The notes beneath the pieces were generated by a model that searched no databases, was not told the origin of the DNA, and saw nothing but the letters and a program-made list of their open reading frames with translations. The position numbers were made by a program, and so were the translations under genes. From Terriglobales bacterium (lineage in GTDB: Bacteria; Acidobacteriota; Terriglobia; Bryobacterales; Bryobacteraceae), in NCBI GenBank assembly GCA_021372245.1, contig JAJFUV010000260.1, positions 1 through 64,000 on the forward strand: a stretch of 64,000 bases of DNA, read 5' to 3'. Each line of letters opens with the position of its first letter. Within the stretch, counting starts at the first letter, position 1. Shown here piece by piece: positions 8,614-18,910 of the stretch.

Positions 8614-8642
8614 TTAACTTTGAACGGGAGTGATGCTATAAT
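8614..8642 (+). promoter_or_regulatory. Predicted sigma70-type promoter of rpoD
   Basis: A perfect TATAAT (8637-8642) is preceded 17 nt upstream by TTAACT (8614-8619). Transcription would start near 8649 and give a leader of about 115 nt before the rpoD GTG. That leader begins with a small hairpin (GATGCC/GGCATC arms, about 8649-8671, enclosing GCCC-TTTT-GGGC). The rest of the 232-bp gap after nrdR shows no gene. Confidence 0.6.
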
Positions 8643-8765
8643 TAGGCAGATGCCTCGCCCTTTTGGGCATCACCTCATCAGAACTCGGTGGGCGCTTCTG
8701 TGCGCTTTCGATATTTCCTTCATACCCAAAGACATAGTCTATTTACAGCGGGGAGGTAGACCCTA

Positions 8766-10295
8766 GTGGATCAATACGAAGATCACTTTTTAACCGATAG
8801 CCACGAACCCCTCGGGCTCCCCTTCGACGAGGAAGGCAGCTTCTTTCATCCTGAGGAAGTCCATGAGGATGAACTACATAGCACCCAGCAGGTCGAGGAA
8901 TCCATTTACACGGACGACCCCGTAAGGGTCTATCTCCGTGAGATGGGTTCGGTACCGCTGCTCACCCGCGAGGGCGAAGTGGACTTGGCGCGCCGCATGG
9001 AACGCGGCAAGTTGCGGATGCAGAAGGCGATAAGCCGGTCCGCCCTGGTGCAATTGATCGTCCTGGACGCCGCAGACCAGCTCAAGAAAGGCACCGAGGA
9101 GTTGGACGAACTGGTGGATCTGGGCGATGTCGAGGAAGGCAGCCCGGCCGAAGATCACCGCCGGACCGAGATCCGTCAACAGTTCGCCGATATCTCTTTG
9201 CTGCAAAAGAAATTGCAGCAACTGGACGAGAAGTACGAAAGCATTGAGGCGAGCAACAAGAAGCTGCGGCGCCGCTGGCTGGGAAAGCTGAATCGTTGCC
9301 GCGTGGAGATCTCGCGGGCGGTCCGCGCGATCCCATTCCAGTTATTGAAATGGAAGCAGTTCGCCAAGGAAATCGAGCGGGTGGTCGACGAGCTGAACCA
9401 CCTGCAGACGGAATTGCGTCGCGCCGAGGAACGGGGTGGATCGGCCGCCCAGTCTCACATCCGCGAGATCAAGCGTGAGGTTCGCAAACGGGAAACCGCG
9501 GCTCGCGCTTCGTTGCCGGAATTGAAGCATAGCCTGACAGTGATCCGACAGGGTGAACTGGAAGCCGAGCGCGCCAAGAAGGATCTGGTCGAAGCGAACC
9601 TGCGCCTGGTTGTCTCCGTAGCCAAGAAATACGTGAATCGCGGCTTGCACCTCCTGGACTTGATCCAGGAGGGCAACATCGGCCTGATGCGCGCCGCCGA
9701 CAAGTTCGAATACCGCCGGGGCTATAAATTCTCCACTTACGCCACGTGGTGGATCCGGCAGGCTATCACCCGCGCCATCGCGGACCAGTCCCGAACCATC
9801 CGCATCCCGGTGCACATGAACGAGAGCATGAACAAGTTCCTCCGCGCCACCCGGGAACTGGAGAAGGAGCTTGGCCGCGCCCCCACCAACGATGAGATCA
9901 GCCGCCGGATGGATATCCCGGTGGAAAAGGTTCAGAAACTCAAGACCATCTCTCGCGACCCGGTGTCCCTCGAAACGCCGGTCGGCCGCGACGGAGAATC
10001 CGCCCTCGGCGACCTGATCGAGGACCGCTGGGTAGGATCGCCCGTGGATGCCGTTATCGAAACCAACGTTCGCGATGAAACGGCGAACATCCTGAAGACC
10101 CTCTCTCCCAAGGAAGAAAAGGTTATCCGGCTGCGGTTCGGGATCGGCTGCGAACGCGAACACACGCTCGAAGAAATCGGGCAGGAGTTCGACGTCACGC
10201 GCGAGCGGATCCGCCAGATAGAAGCCAAGGCGCTGCGGCAACTTCGGTCGCCGGAACGCGCCCGCCACCTGCGCGCCCTGTTGGCCGCGCGTTAA
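8766..10295 (+). CDS. rpoD: RNA polymerase primary sigma factor RpoD
   Basis: The 509-residue protein starts at GTG 8766 after a strong GGGGAGGT site. It contains region 1.2 ([21 protein letters not shown]), a charged non-conserved region, and region 2 ([32 protein letters not shown] ... [15 protein letters not shown]). Region 3 and region 4 ([26 protein letters not shown]) follow. These are the features of the housekeeping sigma70 factor, which recognises -35/-10 promoters. Region 1.1 is short or absent, as in several non-proteobacterial RpoD proteins. It is preceded by its own promoter and followed 8 nt later by a JAMM peptidase gene. Confidence 0.95.
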   Translation: MDQYEDHFLTDSHEPLGLPFDEEGSFFHPEEVHEDELHSTQQVEESIYTDDPVRVYLREMGSVPLLTREGEVDLARRMERGKLRMQKAISRSALVQLIVLDAADQLKKGTEELDELVDLGDVEEGSPAEDHRRTEIRQQFADISLLQKKLQQLDEKYESIEASNKKLRRRWLGKLNRCRVEISRAVRAIPFQLLKWKQFAKEIERVVDELNHLQTELRRAEERGGSAAQSHIREIKREVRKRETAARASLPELKHSLTVIRQGELEAERAKKDLVEANLRLVVSVAKKYVNRGLHLLDLIQEGNIGLMRAADKFEYRRGYKFSTYATWWIRQAITRAIADQSRTIRIPVHMNESMNKFLRATRELEKELGRAPTNDEISRRMDIPVEKVQKLKTISRDPVSLETPVGRDGESALGDLIEDRWVGSPVDAVIETNVRDETANILKTLSPKEEKVIRLRFGIGCEREHTLEEIGQEFDVTRERIRQIEAKALRQLRSPERARHLRALLAAR

Positions 10296-10303
10296 CCATA
10301 CGT

Positions 10304-10729
10304 GTGCTGTGCGTCCCTGCAAGTATCTGGGAAGAAGTCGCTTCCCACGCGTTGGAAGTGTATCCCGAAGAATGCTGCGGGGCGCTGTTGGGGGCGAAGG
10401 ACCGCGTAGAGCGTCTCATCCGCCTCGCCAACAGTTCTGAAACCGACCGTCGCCGGAGGTACCGCATCGACCCGGCGGAACTGCTCGACGCCACACAGCA
10501 GGCCAGGAAGCTCGGCATGGACGTCCTGACCGTCTACCACTCCCACCCGGACTCTGAAGCATATTTTTCGCCCGAGGATGCGGCCAACGCCTGCCCCTGG
10601 TACCGCTATCTGGTCGTGGCGGTGCGCGACGGACAGATTCGCGCAGCCAAATCCTACCAATGGGACGCCGCGCGTGGCAGCTACGTCGAGTGCGAATTCA
10701 AGATCGAATCGCCCGCCTCAGCGGAATAA
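10304..10729 (+). CDS. JAB1/MPN (JAMM) metallopeptidase
   Basis: This 141-residue single-domain protein has a complete JAMM zinc site: E22, H79, H81, S89 and D92 in the pattern [14 protein letters not shown]. Bacterial stand-alone members (M67 family) remove C-terminal residues from ubiquitin-like sulfur carriers such as ThiS/MoaD/CysO. No such carrier gene is adjacent, so the substrate is unknown. The GTG start lies 8 nt after rpoD. Its last 12 bp overlap the 3' end of ftsZ on the other strand. Confidence 0.88.
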   Translation: MLCVPASIWEEVASHALEVYPEECCGALLGAKDRVERLIRLANSSETDRRRRYRIDPAELLDATQQARKLGMDVLTVYHSHPDSEAYFSPEDAANACPWYRYLVVAVRDGQIRAAKSYQWDAARGSYVECEFKIESPASAE

Positions 10730-11902
10730 ACGGCGCTCGCGGCGCAGAAAGGCAGGCGTGTCCAGATCGTCTTCGGGCGCGGCGGGCTCCGGCTCGGGTT
10801 CGGGCGCGGGCTGCGGTTCCGGCGCGGCGGAAGGCTGCTCGGGCGCAACTGCTTCTGGTTCCGGCTCCGGTATCGCCGCCACTGCTGGCTCGACGGCATT
10901 TTCCAACCCCGGCATTTCGAAGCCGGTGGCGATCACGGTGACTTTCACTTTATCGCCCATCGACTCGTTCATCACCACGCCGAAGTTGATCTGCGCATCA
11001 TCGTTCTGGGCGGCCTCACGGATCAGCGAGCAGGCCTCGTTGACCTCGTGCAGCCCCAGGACACTTGAACCGGTAATGTTGATGAGAATACCGCGCGCCC
11101 CGCTCACGCCTCCTCGTTCGAGCAGCGGGCAGGCGATGGCCTGACGGGCTGCTTCGACCACCGCGTTTTCGCCGCTGGCGGTGGCGGTACCCATCATGGC
11201 GTGCCCCATCCCGAGCATGATGGTACGGATATCGGAGAAGTCGCGGTTGATCAGGCCGGGGGTGGTGATGATGTTGCTGATGCCTTCGACGGCCTGCCGG
11301 AGCACATCGTCGGCGATGCGGAAGGCTTCGAAAACGCTGGTGCCGCGCGGGACCAGTTCGATGAGCCGGTCGTTAGGGATCGAGATGACGGTGTCCACCG
11401 TGGTGGCGAGTTCCATCAGCCCCTGGTCGGCTTGCCGGCGCCGGCGCGGGCCCTCGAACTGGAATGGCTTGGTTACGACGGCCACCGCCAGCGCGCCGAG
11501 TTCCTTGGCCAGCGACGCGACCACCGGCGCGGCGCCTGTGCCGGTTCCGCCGCCCAGGCCCGCGGTGACAAAAACCATATCGGCGCCCTCGAGAATCTCG
11601 ACGATTCTTTCGGTGTCTTCGAGAGCGGCCTGACGGCCGATGGACGGGTCCGAGCCCGCGCCGAGACCGTTGGTGACTTTGGCGCCGATTGCCAGCTTGT
11701 TCGGGACAGTGGAGGCGCGGAGCGCTTGGGTATCAGTATTGAGGATGTGAAATTCGACACCTGTCAGCCCTTCGCTGATCATCCGCGCGACGGCGTTGGA
11801 GCCGCCCCCGCCCACGCCGACAACTTTGATACGCGTCCCGGGCAGCGTTTCATCCTGGATCTCGAATTTCAAATCGTCCAAGGTCCGTTCGAGTTCTTCC
11901 AT
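10718..11902 (-). CDS. ftsZ: Cell division protein FtsZ
   Basis: The 394-residue tubulin homologue carries the GTP-binding signature [13 protein letters not shown], the N-terminal [12 protein letters not shown] loop, and the T7 synergy loop [11 protein letters not shown]. It polymerises into the Z-ring at mid-cell. A proline/glutamate-rich linker of about 45 residues leads to the C-terminal peptide DTPAFLRR, the site where FtsA and other partners bind. It is the last gene of the dcw cluster, 44 nt after ftsA, with a GGAGGATTTGAGGT ribosome-binding region. The 3' end overlaps the convergent JAMM gene by 12 bp. Confidence 0.98.
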   Translation of the reverse strand: MEELERTLDDLKFEIQDETLPGTRIKVVGVGGGGSNAVARMISEGLTGVEFHILNTDTQALRASTVPNKLAIGAKVTNGLGAGSDPSIGRQAALEDTERIVEILEGADMVFVTAGLGGGTGTGAAPVVASLAKELGALAVAVVTKPFQFEGPRRRRQADQGLMELATTVDTVISIPNDRLIELVPRGTSVFEAFRIADDVLRQAVEGISNIITTPGLINRDFSDIRTIMLGMGHAMMGTATASGENAVVEAARQAIACPLLERGGVSGARGILINITGSSVLGLHEVNEACSLIREAAQNDDAQINFGVVMNESMGDKVKVTVIATGFEMPGLENAVEPAVAAIPEPEPEAVAPEQPSAAPEPQPAPEPEPEPAAPEDDLDTPAFLRRERRLFR

Positions 11903-11946
11903 ACCTCAAATCCTCCACGGGGTGCCACGCCGGGCACACCCGCTCC

Positions 11947-13140
11947 TTAACCCAAGAGGTGGCCTAACAATCCCGGCGCGCCGCGGTTCGCCGCGTGACG
12001 GTACTTCAACCGCGCCGAATACATGGCCAATCCCGCCGCTGTCGTCCAGGCCGGATCGTTGATCTCATCCGGCCAATCATCGATGCCCACCGGCAGGCCA
12101 TTGCGAGCCTGACAGTTCAGGACCCGTTCGGCCATGTCGCACATTCCGTTCAATCGCGCGCCGCCGCCGGTGAGGACTACACCTTCCAGGAGGTCCTGCT
12201 CCATGCCGGCCGCCACGATTTCCTCCCGCGCGAACAGGAAGAGTTCCTCGGCCCTCGCCTCGAGCACTTCGTTCAAGTCGCGGCGCGGCGCTTCGCGCGG
12301 GGCGCGCCCGTCTGGAGTCGGCACATCGATCAGGCTGTTGTCGGCCGTCAGGCCGAGCACGGCACAACCATACTGCTGCTTGATCCGCTCGGCGTCCTCG
12401 ATCGACACCGTGAACCGCCACGCCACGTCGCGCGAAAAATGATCGCCCGCCACCGGCAGGCTGCATGCGCCCACGCAGGCTTCCCCGTCGTAGACGATCA
12501 GCTCGGTGGATTGCGCCCCAATGTCCATCACGGCCACACCCCTGGCGCGGTCCTCGGTGAGGATCGTGGCATAGGCGGATGCCATGCCTTCGAACACGGT
12601 CTCTTCTACGGCCAGGTGCGCCTGGTGTACCGCGTCCACCAGGCACTGGTGTTCCGGCGCGGTGGTGGTCATCAGACACACGTTGGCCTCCAGCCGCGAG
12701 GCGCGCACTCCAATCGGGTTGCGGTAGCCTGCCCGGCCGTCCACGGTAAAGTCCTGCGGAAGCACCTGGAAAATGTAGCGATTCGATTGCAGCTGCGCCG
12801 CCATTTCGACGGTGGCGTCCAGGTGCCCTTGCTCGACGTCGCGCGGGCGGCCGAATTCGTAAAGCCCGTTGCCGCCGGTGCTTTGCACCGCGCTTCCGCC
12901 CAGGCCCACCACGGCACCGTCGACGCTGACGCCCGCTATCGCTTCCGCATCGCGGACGGCGCGCCGTATAGACTCCGACAACGCGGTCTGATCCCGCAGC
13001 CGGCTCTTGTTCCATGCCAACGACGGAGTCTCGCCGTGCCCCAGGTAACGCAGCTCGCCATTTTCGAGGGCGCAAATCACCACGCGCGTCCACGCGCTGC
13101 CGGCGTCGAGTCCCACCACCCAACCGTTGTTACTGGACAC
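11947..13140 (-). CDS. ftsA: Cell division protein FtsA
   Basis: An actin-like ATPase of about 397 residues: phosphate-1 region VGLDAGSAWTRVVI, an SHS2-type 1C insertion, GVAVMDIGAQSTELIVY, and VVLTGGGARLNGM. FtsA tethers FtsZ filaments to the membrane and recruits later divisome proteins. The reading frame is open further upstream, but GTG 13138-13140 is the likely start. It has a GGAGG 9 nt before it and overlaps the ftsQ stop by 11 nt. The C-terminus ends in a short hydrophobic GLLGHLLG instead of a long basic amphipathic helix. Confidence 0.94.
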   Translation of the reverse strand: MSSNNGWVVGLDAGSAWTRVVICALENGELRYLGHGETPSLAWNKSRLRDQTALSESIRRAVRDAEAIAGVSVDGAVVGLGGSAVQSTGGNGLYEFGRPRDVEQGHLDATVEMAAQLQSNRYIFQVLPQDFTVDGRAGYRNPIGVRASRLEANVCLMTTTAPEHQCLVDAVHQAHLAVEETVFEGMASAYATILTEDRARGVAVMDIGAQSTELIVYDGEACVGACSLPVAGDHFSRDVAWRFTVSIEDAERIKQQYGCAVLGLTADNSLIDVPTPDGRAPREAPRRDLNEVLEARAEELFLFAREEIVAAGMEQDLLEGVVLTGGGARLNGMCDMAERVLNCQARNGLPVGIDDWPDEINDPAWTTAAGLAMYSARLKYRHAANRGAPGLLGHLLG

Positions 13141-13921
13141 TCGGGTTCGCCTCCACGGCCGTGATGCGGTCATCCAATCGCAAATCGAATGTACCGGCAT
13201 CAGGGAGCCGCTTGTGGATCTCCGGGTAGCGTTGGTGGAACCGCTCCAGCCGGGCCAGGAAATTCCGGTTGCCCAGGATCAGAACCAGGGCTTTGCCGTC
13301 GGCCTGCTCCATGATCTGCAAATTCTCGGGGTCGCTGACGTCAACTTCGGAAACCTTCTCGGCGAGCGCTCCCAATTCCTCTAGCAACCGTGACATGCGA
13401 TGGACGCGATCGCGCCGCAAAGCCTGTCCCGCGTTTGGGGCGACGCCTACCAGCACGGGCAGGGCGAAGCGCGCCGGCGTCTGCGGCCGCAGAATGACGC
13501 CATCGGCGTCGATCAGCGCAAAGGGCGCGGCCGGGTCCGCCGGAGAGGGAGTCCCCAGAAAAGCCACCGGCGTGCGCTCGACGATCTTGACCTGGATCGT
13601 GTTTGGCCAGCTCCGCGACACGCCGGCCTCTTTCACCCAGTCGATCGCGAGAAGGGCCTTCCGGCGCTCGACGAGTGAGAGCAGGTATACGCTGCGTCCG
13701 AAATCTTCGCGAAACACATTCATGACGCGCGCCCGCGAGGCGTGCTGGACCCCTTGGATCACAAGGCTGGGAGATGCGTCGCCATACTCGGGCGGCGGCG
13801 TCATGGTGAAGCGCGCATCGCCGATCAGAAACCGTTCGATACGCCAATAGGCCGCCAGGCTCCCGGCCGCCGCGAACGCCACGATGACCAGGATGCCGGC
13901 ATAGTACAGCCTACGCTTCAT
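13130..13921 (-). CDS. ftsQ: Cell division protein FtsQ (DivIB)
   Basis: This 263-residue bitopic protein has a single N-terminal transmembrane helix ([19 protein letters not shown]). A periplasmic POTRA domain ([32 protein letters not shown] ... [28 protein letters not shown]) and the FtsQ beta domain follow. FtsQ bridges early and late divisome components through FtsL/FtsB. Its position between murC and ftsA is the classic dcw order. It overlaps murC by 4 nt and ftsA by 11 nt. Confidence 0.92.
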   Translation of the reverse strand: MKRRLYYAGILVIVAFAAAGSLAAYWRIERFLIGDARFTMTPPPEYGDASPSLVIQGVQHASRARVMNVFREDFGRSVYLLSLVERRKALLAIDWVKEAGVSRSWPNTIQVKIVERTPVAFLGTPSPADPAAPFALIDADGVILRPQTPARFALPVLVGVAPNAGQALRRDRVHRMSRLLEELGALAEKVSEVDVSDPENLQIMEQADGKALVLILGNRNFLARLERFHQRYPEIHKRLPDAGTFDLRLDDRITAVEANPSVQ

Positions 13922-15300
13922 GAATGCTTCTCCCGCAGCCGCTCCAGGATGCGGTCACCGGCCTGCCAAACGCTGCCGGCACCCAGCGTCATCACCAAGT
14001 CGCCGGGCTGGACCAGCTTCAGGATAGCTTCCACCCCGTTCTCGATCGAGCCCACGTAATAGGCGCCGCGATGGCCGAACTCGCGCAACCGCTCCGCGAG
14101 AGCCTCCGCGGTGACGCCCTCGATGGGTGGCTCGCTGGCCGCGTAGATATCGAGCAAATGAACGGTGTCGGCTTTCTGGAAACTGACGGCGAATTCATCC
14201 ATCAGGGCCTTCGTGCGCGTGTAGCGGTGCGGCTGGAACAATACGTGGATCTGCCTGAACCGGCACAGCCGCGCGGCATCCAGCGTGGCGCGGATCTCGG
14301 TGGGATGATGGCCGTAGTCGTCGATCACGGTTACCCCATTGGCTTCGCCGCGCCGCTGGAAGCGGCGGTCCACACCCGTGAACGCCGCCAGCGCCTGCCG
14401 CGCCGTATCCGGGGAGACATCCAGTTCGAGGGCCACGGCGACGGCGGCCGTCGCGTCCAGCACATTGTGGTAACCGGGAATCGCGAGCGAGAATTCGCCG
14501 AGATCGTCCTGTTGGAATCTCAAGTGGAAGCGCGAGGAGTACTGGTCGCAAACGGCGTCCGTGATATTCAGGTCCGCTTGGGGGCTTGCTCCGTATGTGA
14601 TCGTGCGCCGCTTGATAGTAGGCAGCGTCTGCTGCACGTTGGCATCATCCAGGCACAGGATCGAGGCGCCATAGAAGGGCACCTTGTTGGCGAAATCGCT
14701 GAAGGCCGCGCGGGTCGCTTCGATCGAAGCGTAGTGGTCCACGTGTTCGCGGTCGATGTTGGTCACGACGGCGAGGATGGGAGCCAGTTTGAGGAACGAG
14801 CCGTCGCTTTCGTCGGCCTCCACCACCAGCAGATCGCCGCTGCCCACACGCGCGTTGCTGCCGCCCATCAGTTTCACGCGCCCGCCCACCACAACTGTTG
14901 GGTCGAGGCCGGCCTCGGTCAGGATGTGCGCCGACATGCTCGTGGTGGTCGTCTTCCCGTGGCTGCCGGCAATGGCTACGCCGTACTTGAGGCGCATTAA
15001 CTCGGCGAGCAGTTCGCCGCGCGGGATGACGGGGATCTGCATCCGGCGCGCCTGGCGCACTTCGGGGTTGGATTCGTCGACGGCGCTGCTCACCACGACC
15101 ACGCGCGCGTCGTCCACGTGGGACGCGTCATGACCCTCGTAAACGGTAGCTCCCAGTGTGGCCAGGCGGTTGGTCAGCGCGGTGGCCCTCAGGTCGGATC
15201 CGCTGATCTGATAGCCGAGCTTCAACAACACCTCGGCGATCGCGCTCATCCCGATGCCGCCAATCCCTACAAAATGCAAGTGCTGGGGTTTAAAAAACAT
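13918..15300 (-). CDS. murC: UDP-N-acetylmuramate-L-alanine ligase
   Basis: The 460-residue Mur ligase opens with the UDP-binding motif [14 protein letters not shown], typical of MurC. The ATP P-loop [11 protein letters not shown] follows, then [10 protein letters not shown] and the C-terminal [14 protein letters not shown]. It adds L-Ala to UDP-MurNAc, the first amino-acid step of the peptidoglycan stem. The DYGHHP motif is specific to MurC-type enzymes. It lies 36 nt after murG and overlaps ftsQ by 4 nt. murB, often next to murC, is absent here. Confidence 0.97.
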   Translation of the reverse strand: MFFKPQHLHFVGIGGIGMSAIAEVLLKLGYQISGSDLRATALTNRLATLGATVYEGHDASHVDDARVVVVSSAVDESNPEVRQARRMQIPVIPRGELLAELMRLKYGVAIAGSHGKTTTTSMSAHILTEAGLDPTVVVGGRVKLMGGSNARVGSGDLLVVEADESDGSFLKLAPILAVVTNIDREHVDHYASIEATRAAFSDFANKVPFYGASILCLDDANVQQTLPTIKRRTITYGASPQADLNITDAVCDQYSSRFHLRFQQDDLGEFSLAIPGYHNVLDATAAVAVALELDVSPDTARQALAAFTGVDRRFQRRGEANGVTVIDDYGHHPTEIRATLDAARLCRFRQIHVLFQPHRYTRTKALMDEFAVSFQKADTVHLLDIYAASEPPIEGVTAEALAERLREFGHRGAYYVGSIENGVEAILKLVQPGDLVMTLGAGSVWQAGDRILERLREKHS

Positions 15301-15336
15301 TTCCCTCTTGTATTGTTCCGGCTTTACGGCTGCGTG

Positions 15337-16422
15337 TCAACCGTGAACTGGAACCATCTCCTCAAGTATTTCCGCCGCGCGGCGTGCCGCGTTGGGGTGC
15401 GCCATCGCACGCGCCGCCGCACCCATGTTCCGCAACAAGTCCGCGTCCGCGGCCAGAACGCCCACTTCGCGGAAGAACCGTTCGCCGGTCATCTCCCGGT
15501 CCGGGACCAACCGCGCGGCCCCGGCACGCTCCATCGCCTGGGCGTTTCGCAACTGGTGGTCGTCGGCGGCGAAGGGAAACGGGACGAGCAGGGAAGGTTT
15601 GCCTCCAGCGGCCAGCTCCGCCACCGCGCCGGCGCCCGAGCGGCAAACCACCAGGTCCGCTTCGGCCATCGCGGCGGGCATGTCCTGAATGAATACCGTA
15701 ACGCCCCCGTCCATGCCGGTTGCGGCGAATTCACGCGCCAAATCGTCGGCGGACGCCGCTCCGGCCTGGTGCAGGAAGCGCGCGCGGAGGCCGCTCTGCT
15801 TGAACAGCGGCCAACTCGCACGCGCCGCCTCGTTCAGCGTACGAGAGCCCTGGCTGCCACCCGTGATCAGTATGGTGAACCATTCGTCGCGCGGCTTGGG
15901 TTCGATGGCGAAGAATTCCCTGCGCACGGGGAGCCCGGTAAGCTCGGTCCGGCCCGGCAGGAAGTAGTCCGCGGCTTCGGGAAAGCTCACCAGCGCGCGA
16001 CGGATGAAGCGGCGCAGCTTGCGGCTGGTCAGACCTGGCATGGCATTGGGTTCCATCACCGCCATCGGCACGCGTTTCCAGATTGCCGCCAGCATCACCG
16101 GACCGGCCGCATAGCCGCCCATGCTGAAGACGGCTTGGGCGCCGCGGCGTCTGAGAATCCCCCCCGCGCGCCAGATACTCGCCGGAAGCTCGCAGGCGCT
16201 CTTGAGCATGCGCGCCAGTCCCACCCGGTTGAGCCCGCCGATTTCGATCCATTCGATGTCGAAGCCCGCCTCCGGCACCAGGCGCGCTTCCATGCCGCGT
16301 CGCGTCCCGATGAAGAAGGGGAGGTGGCCCCGCTCGGCCAACTCGCGGGCCACGGCCAGCGCCGGGATGATGTGGCCTCCCGTTCCTCCACCGGCCATGG
16401 CGACGACCAGCGATCCGCTCAT
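15337..16422 (-). CDS. murG: UDP-GlcNAc:lipid I N-acetylglucosaminyltransferase MurG
   Basis: The true gene begins at ATG 16420-16422 (MSGSLVVAMAGGGTGGHI) and encodes 361 residues. The open frame continues far upstream but only antisense to or out of frame with ftsW. Key motifs are the first G-loop GGGTGGHIIPALA, ITGGSQGSRTLNE, and the donor-binding CRSGAGAVAELAAGGKPSLLVPFPFAADDHQ. MurG adds GlcNAc to lipid I on the inner membrane face to make lipid II. The start overlaps the ftsW stop by 4 nt. Confidence 0.97.
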   Translation of the reverse strand: MSGSLVVAMAGGGTGGHIIPALAVARELAERGHLPFFIGTRRGMEARLVPEAGFDIEWIEIGGLNRVGLARMLKSACELPASIWRAGGILRRRGAQAVFSMGGYAAGPVMLAAIWKRVPMAVMEPNAMPGLTSRKLRRFIRRALVSFPEAADYFLPGRTELTGLPVRREFFAIEPKPRDEWFTILITGGSQGSRTLNEAARASWPLFKQSGLRARFLHQAGAASADDLAREFAATGMDGGVTVFIQDMPAAMAEADLVVCRSGAGAVAELAAGGKPSLLVPFPFAADDHQLRNAQAMERAGAARLVPDREMTGERFFREVGVLAADADLLRNMGAAARAMAHPNAARRAAEILEEMVPVHG

Positions 16423-17561
16423 CCGGCGTGCTCGTTCACGCTGAGCAACAGCCCCAACGAAGCCAGTGTGCTCAACAGCGAACTTCCTCCGTAACTGATC
16501 ATGGGCAGCGGAATGCCCTTGGTGGGCGTCATGTCCAGCACCACACTCATGTTCATGAACGCCTGTATCACGATGCTGGCCGTAACGCCCAGCGCCAGGT
16601 ACCTGCCGAAATGTTCCGGCGCCACACAGGCCAGCCGCACGCCTCGCCACAAGATCAACAGGAACATGAACAGCACGGTGGCGCAGCCAAGCAGCCCCAA
16701 CTCTTCGCCCACCACCGCGTAGATGAAGTCCGTGTGCGCCTCCGGCAGGTACAGCAACTTCTGCTGCCCCTGCATCAGGCCCATGCCGAGAAGGCCGCCC
16801 GAGCCCACCGCAATCTTCGATTGCCGTGCGTGATAGCCCGGGTCTTTGGCACCCGGCATCATCTGCATCTTGGCACGGATCGTGCCGTTGCGGTCGATGC
16901 TGTCGATAAGCGTGAAGTCGGGGTCGTAACGTCCTATGACACGCAGGGCACGGTAAGGCTTGTGCAAAATGGCGGCCGCGATCAGAAGTACCGCCGCGGC
17001 GCAGGCGATCGCCATGTGGCGCCTGTCGAGCCCCGCCACGAAGAACACCACCCCCGCCGTGGCCAGCAGCACGACCGCCGTGCCCAGGTCGGCCGCCACC
17101 ACCATCCCCACCAGCACAGTCAGGCAAAGCGTGGCCGGAACCAGCGTGTGCTTGCGGTTGTTGATGGCGGAAGCACGCAGGCTCACGAACCAGGCCAGAA
17201 AAACGATGAGCGCGGGCTTGGCGAGTTCCGAAGGCTGCAATTGAGCGGAACCGAGCCGGATCCAGCGGTGCGCCCGGGCATCGGCGAAATAAGCCACGAT
17301 TAGCAGCATTATGGCGACGCCCATGGGCGCGAAAGCCCATACCGGCTGGTTCCAGCGCCGGTAGTCCTGGTTCTTCAAGTACATCAGGATCCCAAACGCA
17401 GCTACGGCCCACGCGGCCTGGCGCACCAGGTAGTAGGTACTATGGCCGTACTTCAGGTCCGCCACCACCGAGGATGCGCTGTACATGATGACGAGACCGA
17501 AGAAGACCAGCGCCACGACGGCGGTGAACAGGACCCAGTCGGTCTTGCGCTCCATCGGCAT
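16419..17561 (-). CDS. ftsW: Peptidoglycan polymerase FtsW
   Basis: The protein starts at ATG 17559-17561 (MPMERKTDW), 1 nt after murD, with GGAGG 12 nt upstream, and has 380 residues. It is a ten-helix SEDS protein with the signatures RWIRLGSAQLQPSELAKPALI, TDFIYAVVGEELGLLG and GIPLPMISYGGSSLLSTLASLGLLL. FtsW polymerises lipid II during septation with the class B PBP FtsI, encoded upstream. Longer N-terminal extensions in the same frame are coding antisense noise. It overlaps murG by 4 nt. Confidence 0.95.
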   Translation of the reverse strand: MPMERKTDWVLFTAVVALVFFGLVIMYSASSVVADLKYGHSTYYLVRQAAWAVAAFGILMYLKNQDYRRWNQPVWAFAPMGVAIMLLIVAYFADARAHRWIRLGSAQLQPSELAKPALIVFLAWFVSLRASAINNRKHTLVPATLCLTVLVGMVVAADLGTAVVLLATAGVVFFVAGLDRRHMAIACAAAVLLIAAAILHKPYRALRVIGRYDPDFTLIDSIDRNGTIRAKMQMMPGAKDPGYHARQSKIAVGSGGLLGMGLMQGQQKLLYLPEAHTDFIYAVVGEELGLLGCATVLFMFLLILWRGVRLACVAPEHFGRYLALGVTASIVIQAFMNMSVVLDMTPTKGIPLPMISYGGSSLLSTLASLGLLLSVNEHAG

Positions 17562-17562
17562 G

Positions 17563-18903
17563 TCAGGCTTTTTCCTCCAGACGTGACACGAGGCCCTTGA
17601 AGACGCGGCCGCGTTCTTCGTAGCCCGAGAACTGATCGAAGCTGGCGCAGGCGGGCGCGAGCAGGACGGTATCGCCCGGACGAGCCTTTTCGTATGCGAT
17701 GCGCACGGCCTCGGCGATGGTGCCGCAATCCATAAGCAGCAGGGTTCCCGCGAGATGGTCCGCGATCTTCGCCGACGCCGCGCCCACCAGCAGCACGGCA
17801 TGAGCCTTGGCCGCGAGCGATGGCCGCAACGTGCGGTAATCGCTGCCCTTATCCTTGCCGCCGAGGATCAGCCACAGCCCGCCCTCGAATGCGTCGATGG
17901 CCTTCTGCGTGGCGTCCACGTTCGTGGCTTTTGAATCGTTGTAAAAGGAAACGCCGTTCACCGTGCGAACGAACTCGATGCGGTGCTCCACGCCGGGGAA
18001 GGTCCCGGCGGCCGCCGCGATCGATGCGAGCGGGGCGCCAGTCTCACGGGCCGCCAACACGGCCGTCAGGGTGTTTTCGACGTTGTGCAGGCCGCGCATC
18101 GGAATCGCCGCGGCGTCCATCAGAAAACCGCCGTCAACGTACAGCTTTCCGTCGTCGAGATAGGCGCCCTTATCCACGGGCCCCTTGAGGCTAAACAGAA
18201 GCGTTCGCGATTTCGTGCGGCGCGCGTAATCCATGCAGGTAGCGTCGTCGGCGCTGAGGATGGCAACGTCGTCCGGACCCTGATTCTCGAACAACCGCTC
18301 CTTGGCCGCGGCGTAACGGGCGAAGGTGTGGTGCCGGTCGAGGTGGTCCGGCGTAACGTTGATGACCACGCCCACGCGAGCGCGGAACTTCTCGATGGTC
18401 TCCAGTTGGAAACTGGAGAGTTCGAGCACGTTCCACTGGCCCGGCTTGGAACCGGCCACCATCGCTGCGGGCGGCCTTCCGATGTTGCCGCCCACCTGGA
18501 CCGGGACTCCGCAATGGGCGAGGATGTGCCCGACCAGAGCCGTGGTGGTGGTCTTGCCGTTGGCGCCGGTGATGCCGATGATGTCGCCCTTCAGATAGGC
18601 GCCGGCCAATTCCAGCTCCCCGATGACGCTCACGCCGCGCGCGCGCGCGGCTTCGAGTTCCGCCAAGTCCGCGGGTACGCCCGGCGAGATGACGATGCTG
18701 TCCACTCCTTCGAAGACTTCAGGCGATTGTACGGCGAACGGGACGCACAGTTCGCGAATCCTGGGCGCAATTGCGGGCAGATCATCGAGCCCTTTCCGGT
18801 CCGTGGCCCGGGGCCTTGCGCCATGCTCGAGCAGCAGCTCGATTGCAGCCAGGCCCGACTTGCCCATGCCCACCACCAGAATGTCCGCACCTTCGATTCG
18901 CAT
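17563..18903 (-). CDS. murD: UDP-N-acetylmuramoyl-L-alanine-D-glutamate ligase
   Basis: The 446-residue Mur ligase has the MurD N-terminal domain (ILVVGMGKSGLAAIELLLEHGARP; ISPGVP). The ATP P-loop GITGANGKTTTTALV, LELSSFQLE, NVTPDHLDRH and the C-terminal NDSKATNVDATQKAI follow. It adds D-Glu to UDP-MurNAc-L-Ala in the cytoplasm. It sits 7 nt downstream of mraY and 1 nt upstream of ftsW, the normal dcw arrangement. Confidence 0.97.
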   Translation of the reverse strand: MRIEGADILVVGMGKSGLAAIELLLEHGARPRATDRKGLDDLPAIAPRIRELCVPFAVQSPEVFEGVDSIVISPGVPADLAELEAARARGVSVIGELELAGAYLKGDIIGITGANGKTTTTALVGHILAHCGVPVQVGGNIGRPPAAMVAGSKPGQWNVLELSSFQLETIEKFRARVGVVINVTPDHLDRHHTFARYAAAKERLFENQGPDDVAILSADDATCMDYARRTKSRTLLFSLKGPVDKGAYLDDGKLYVDGGFLMDAAAIPMRGLHNVENTLTAVLAARETGAPLASIAAAAGTFPGVEHRIEFVRTVNGVSFYNDSKATNVDATQKAIDAFEGGLWLILGGKDKGSDYRTLRPSLAAKAHAVLLVGAASAKIADHLAGTLLLMDCGTIAEAVRIAYEKARPGDTVLLAPACASFDQFSGYEERGRVFKGLVSRLEEKA

Positions 18904-18910
18904 CTCGACG

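Noticed and set aside
13924-15000. Long plus-strand open frame of 358 codons
   Set aside because: It is antisense to murC in a GC-rich sequence; murC has all its catalytic motifs and the antisense frame shows none of any family.
16423-17412. N-terminal extension of the murG frame
   Set aside because: It reads ftsW in another frame; MurG begins with its G-loop at 16422 and an ATGA overlap.
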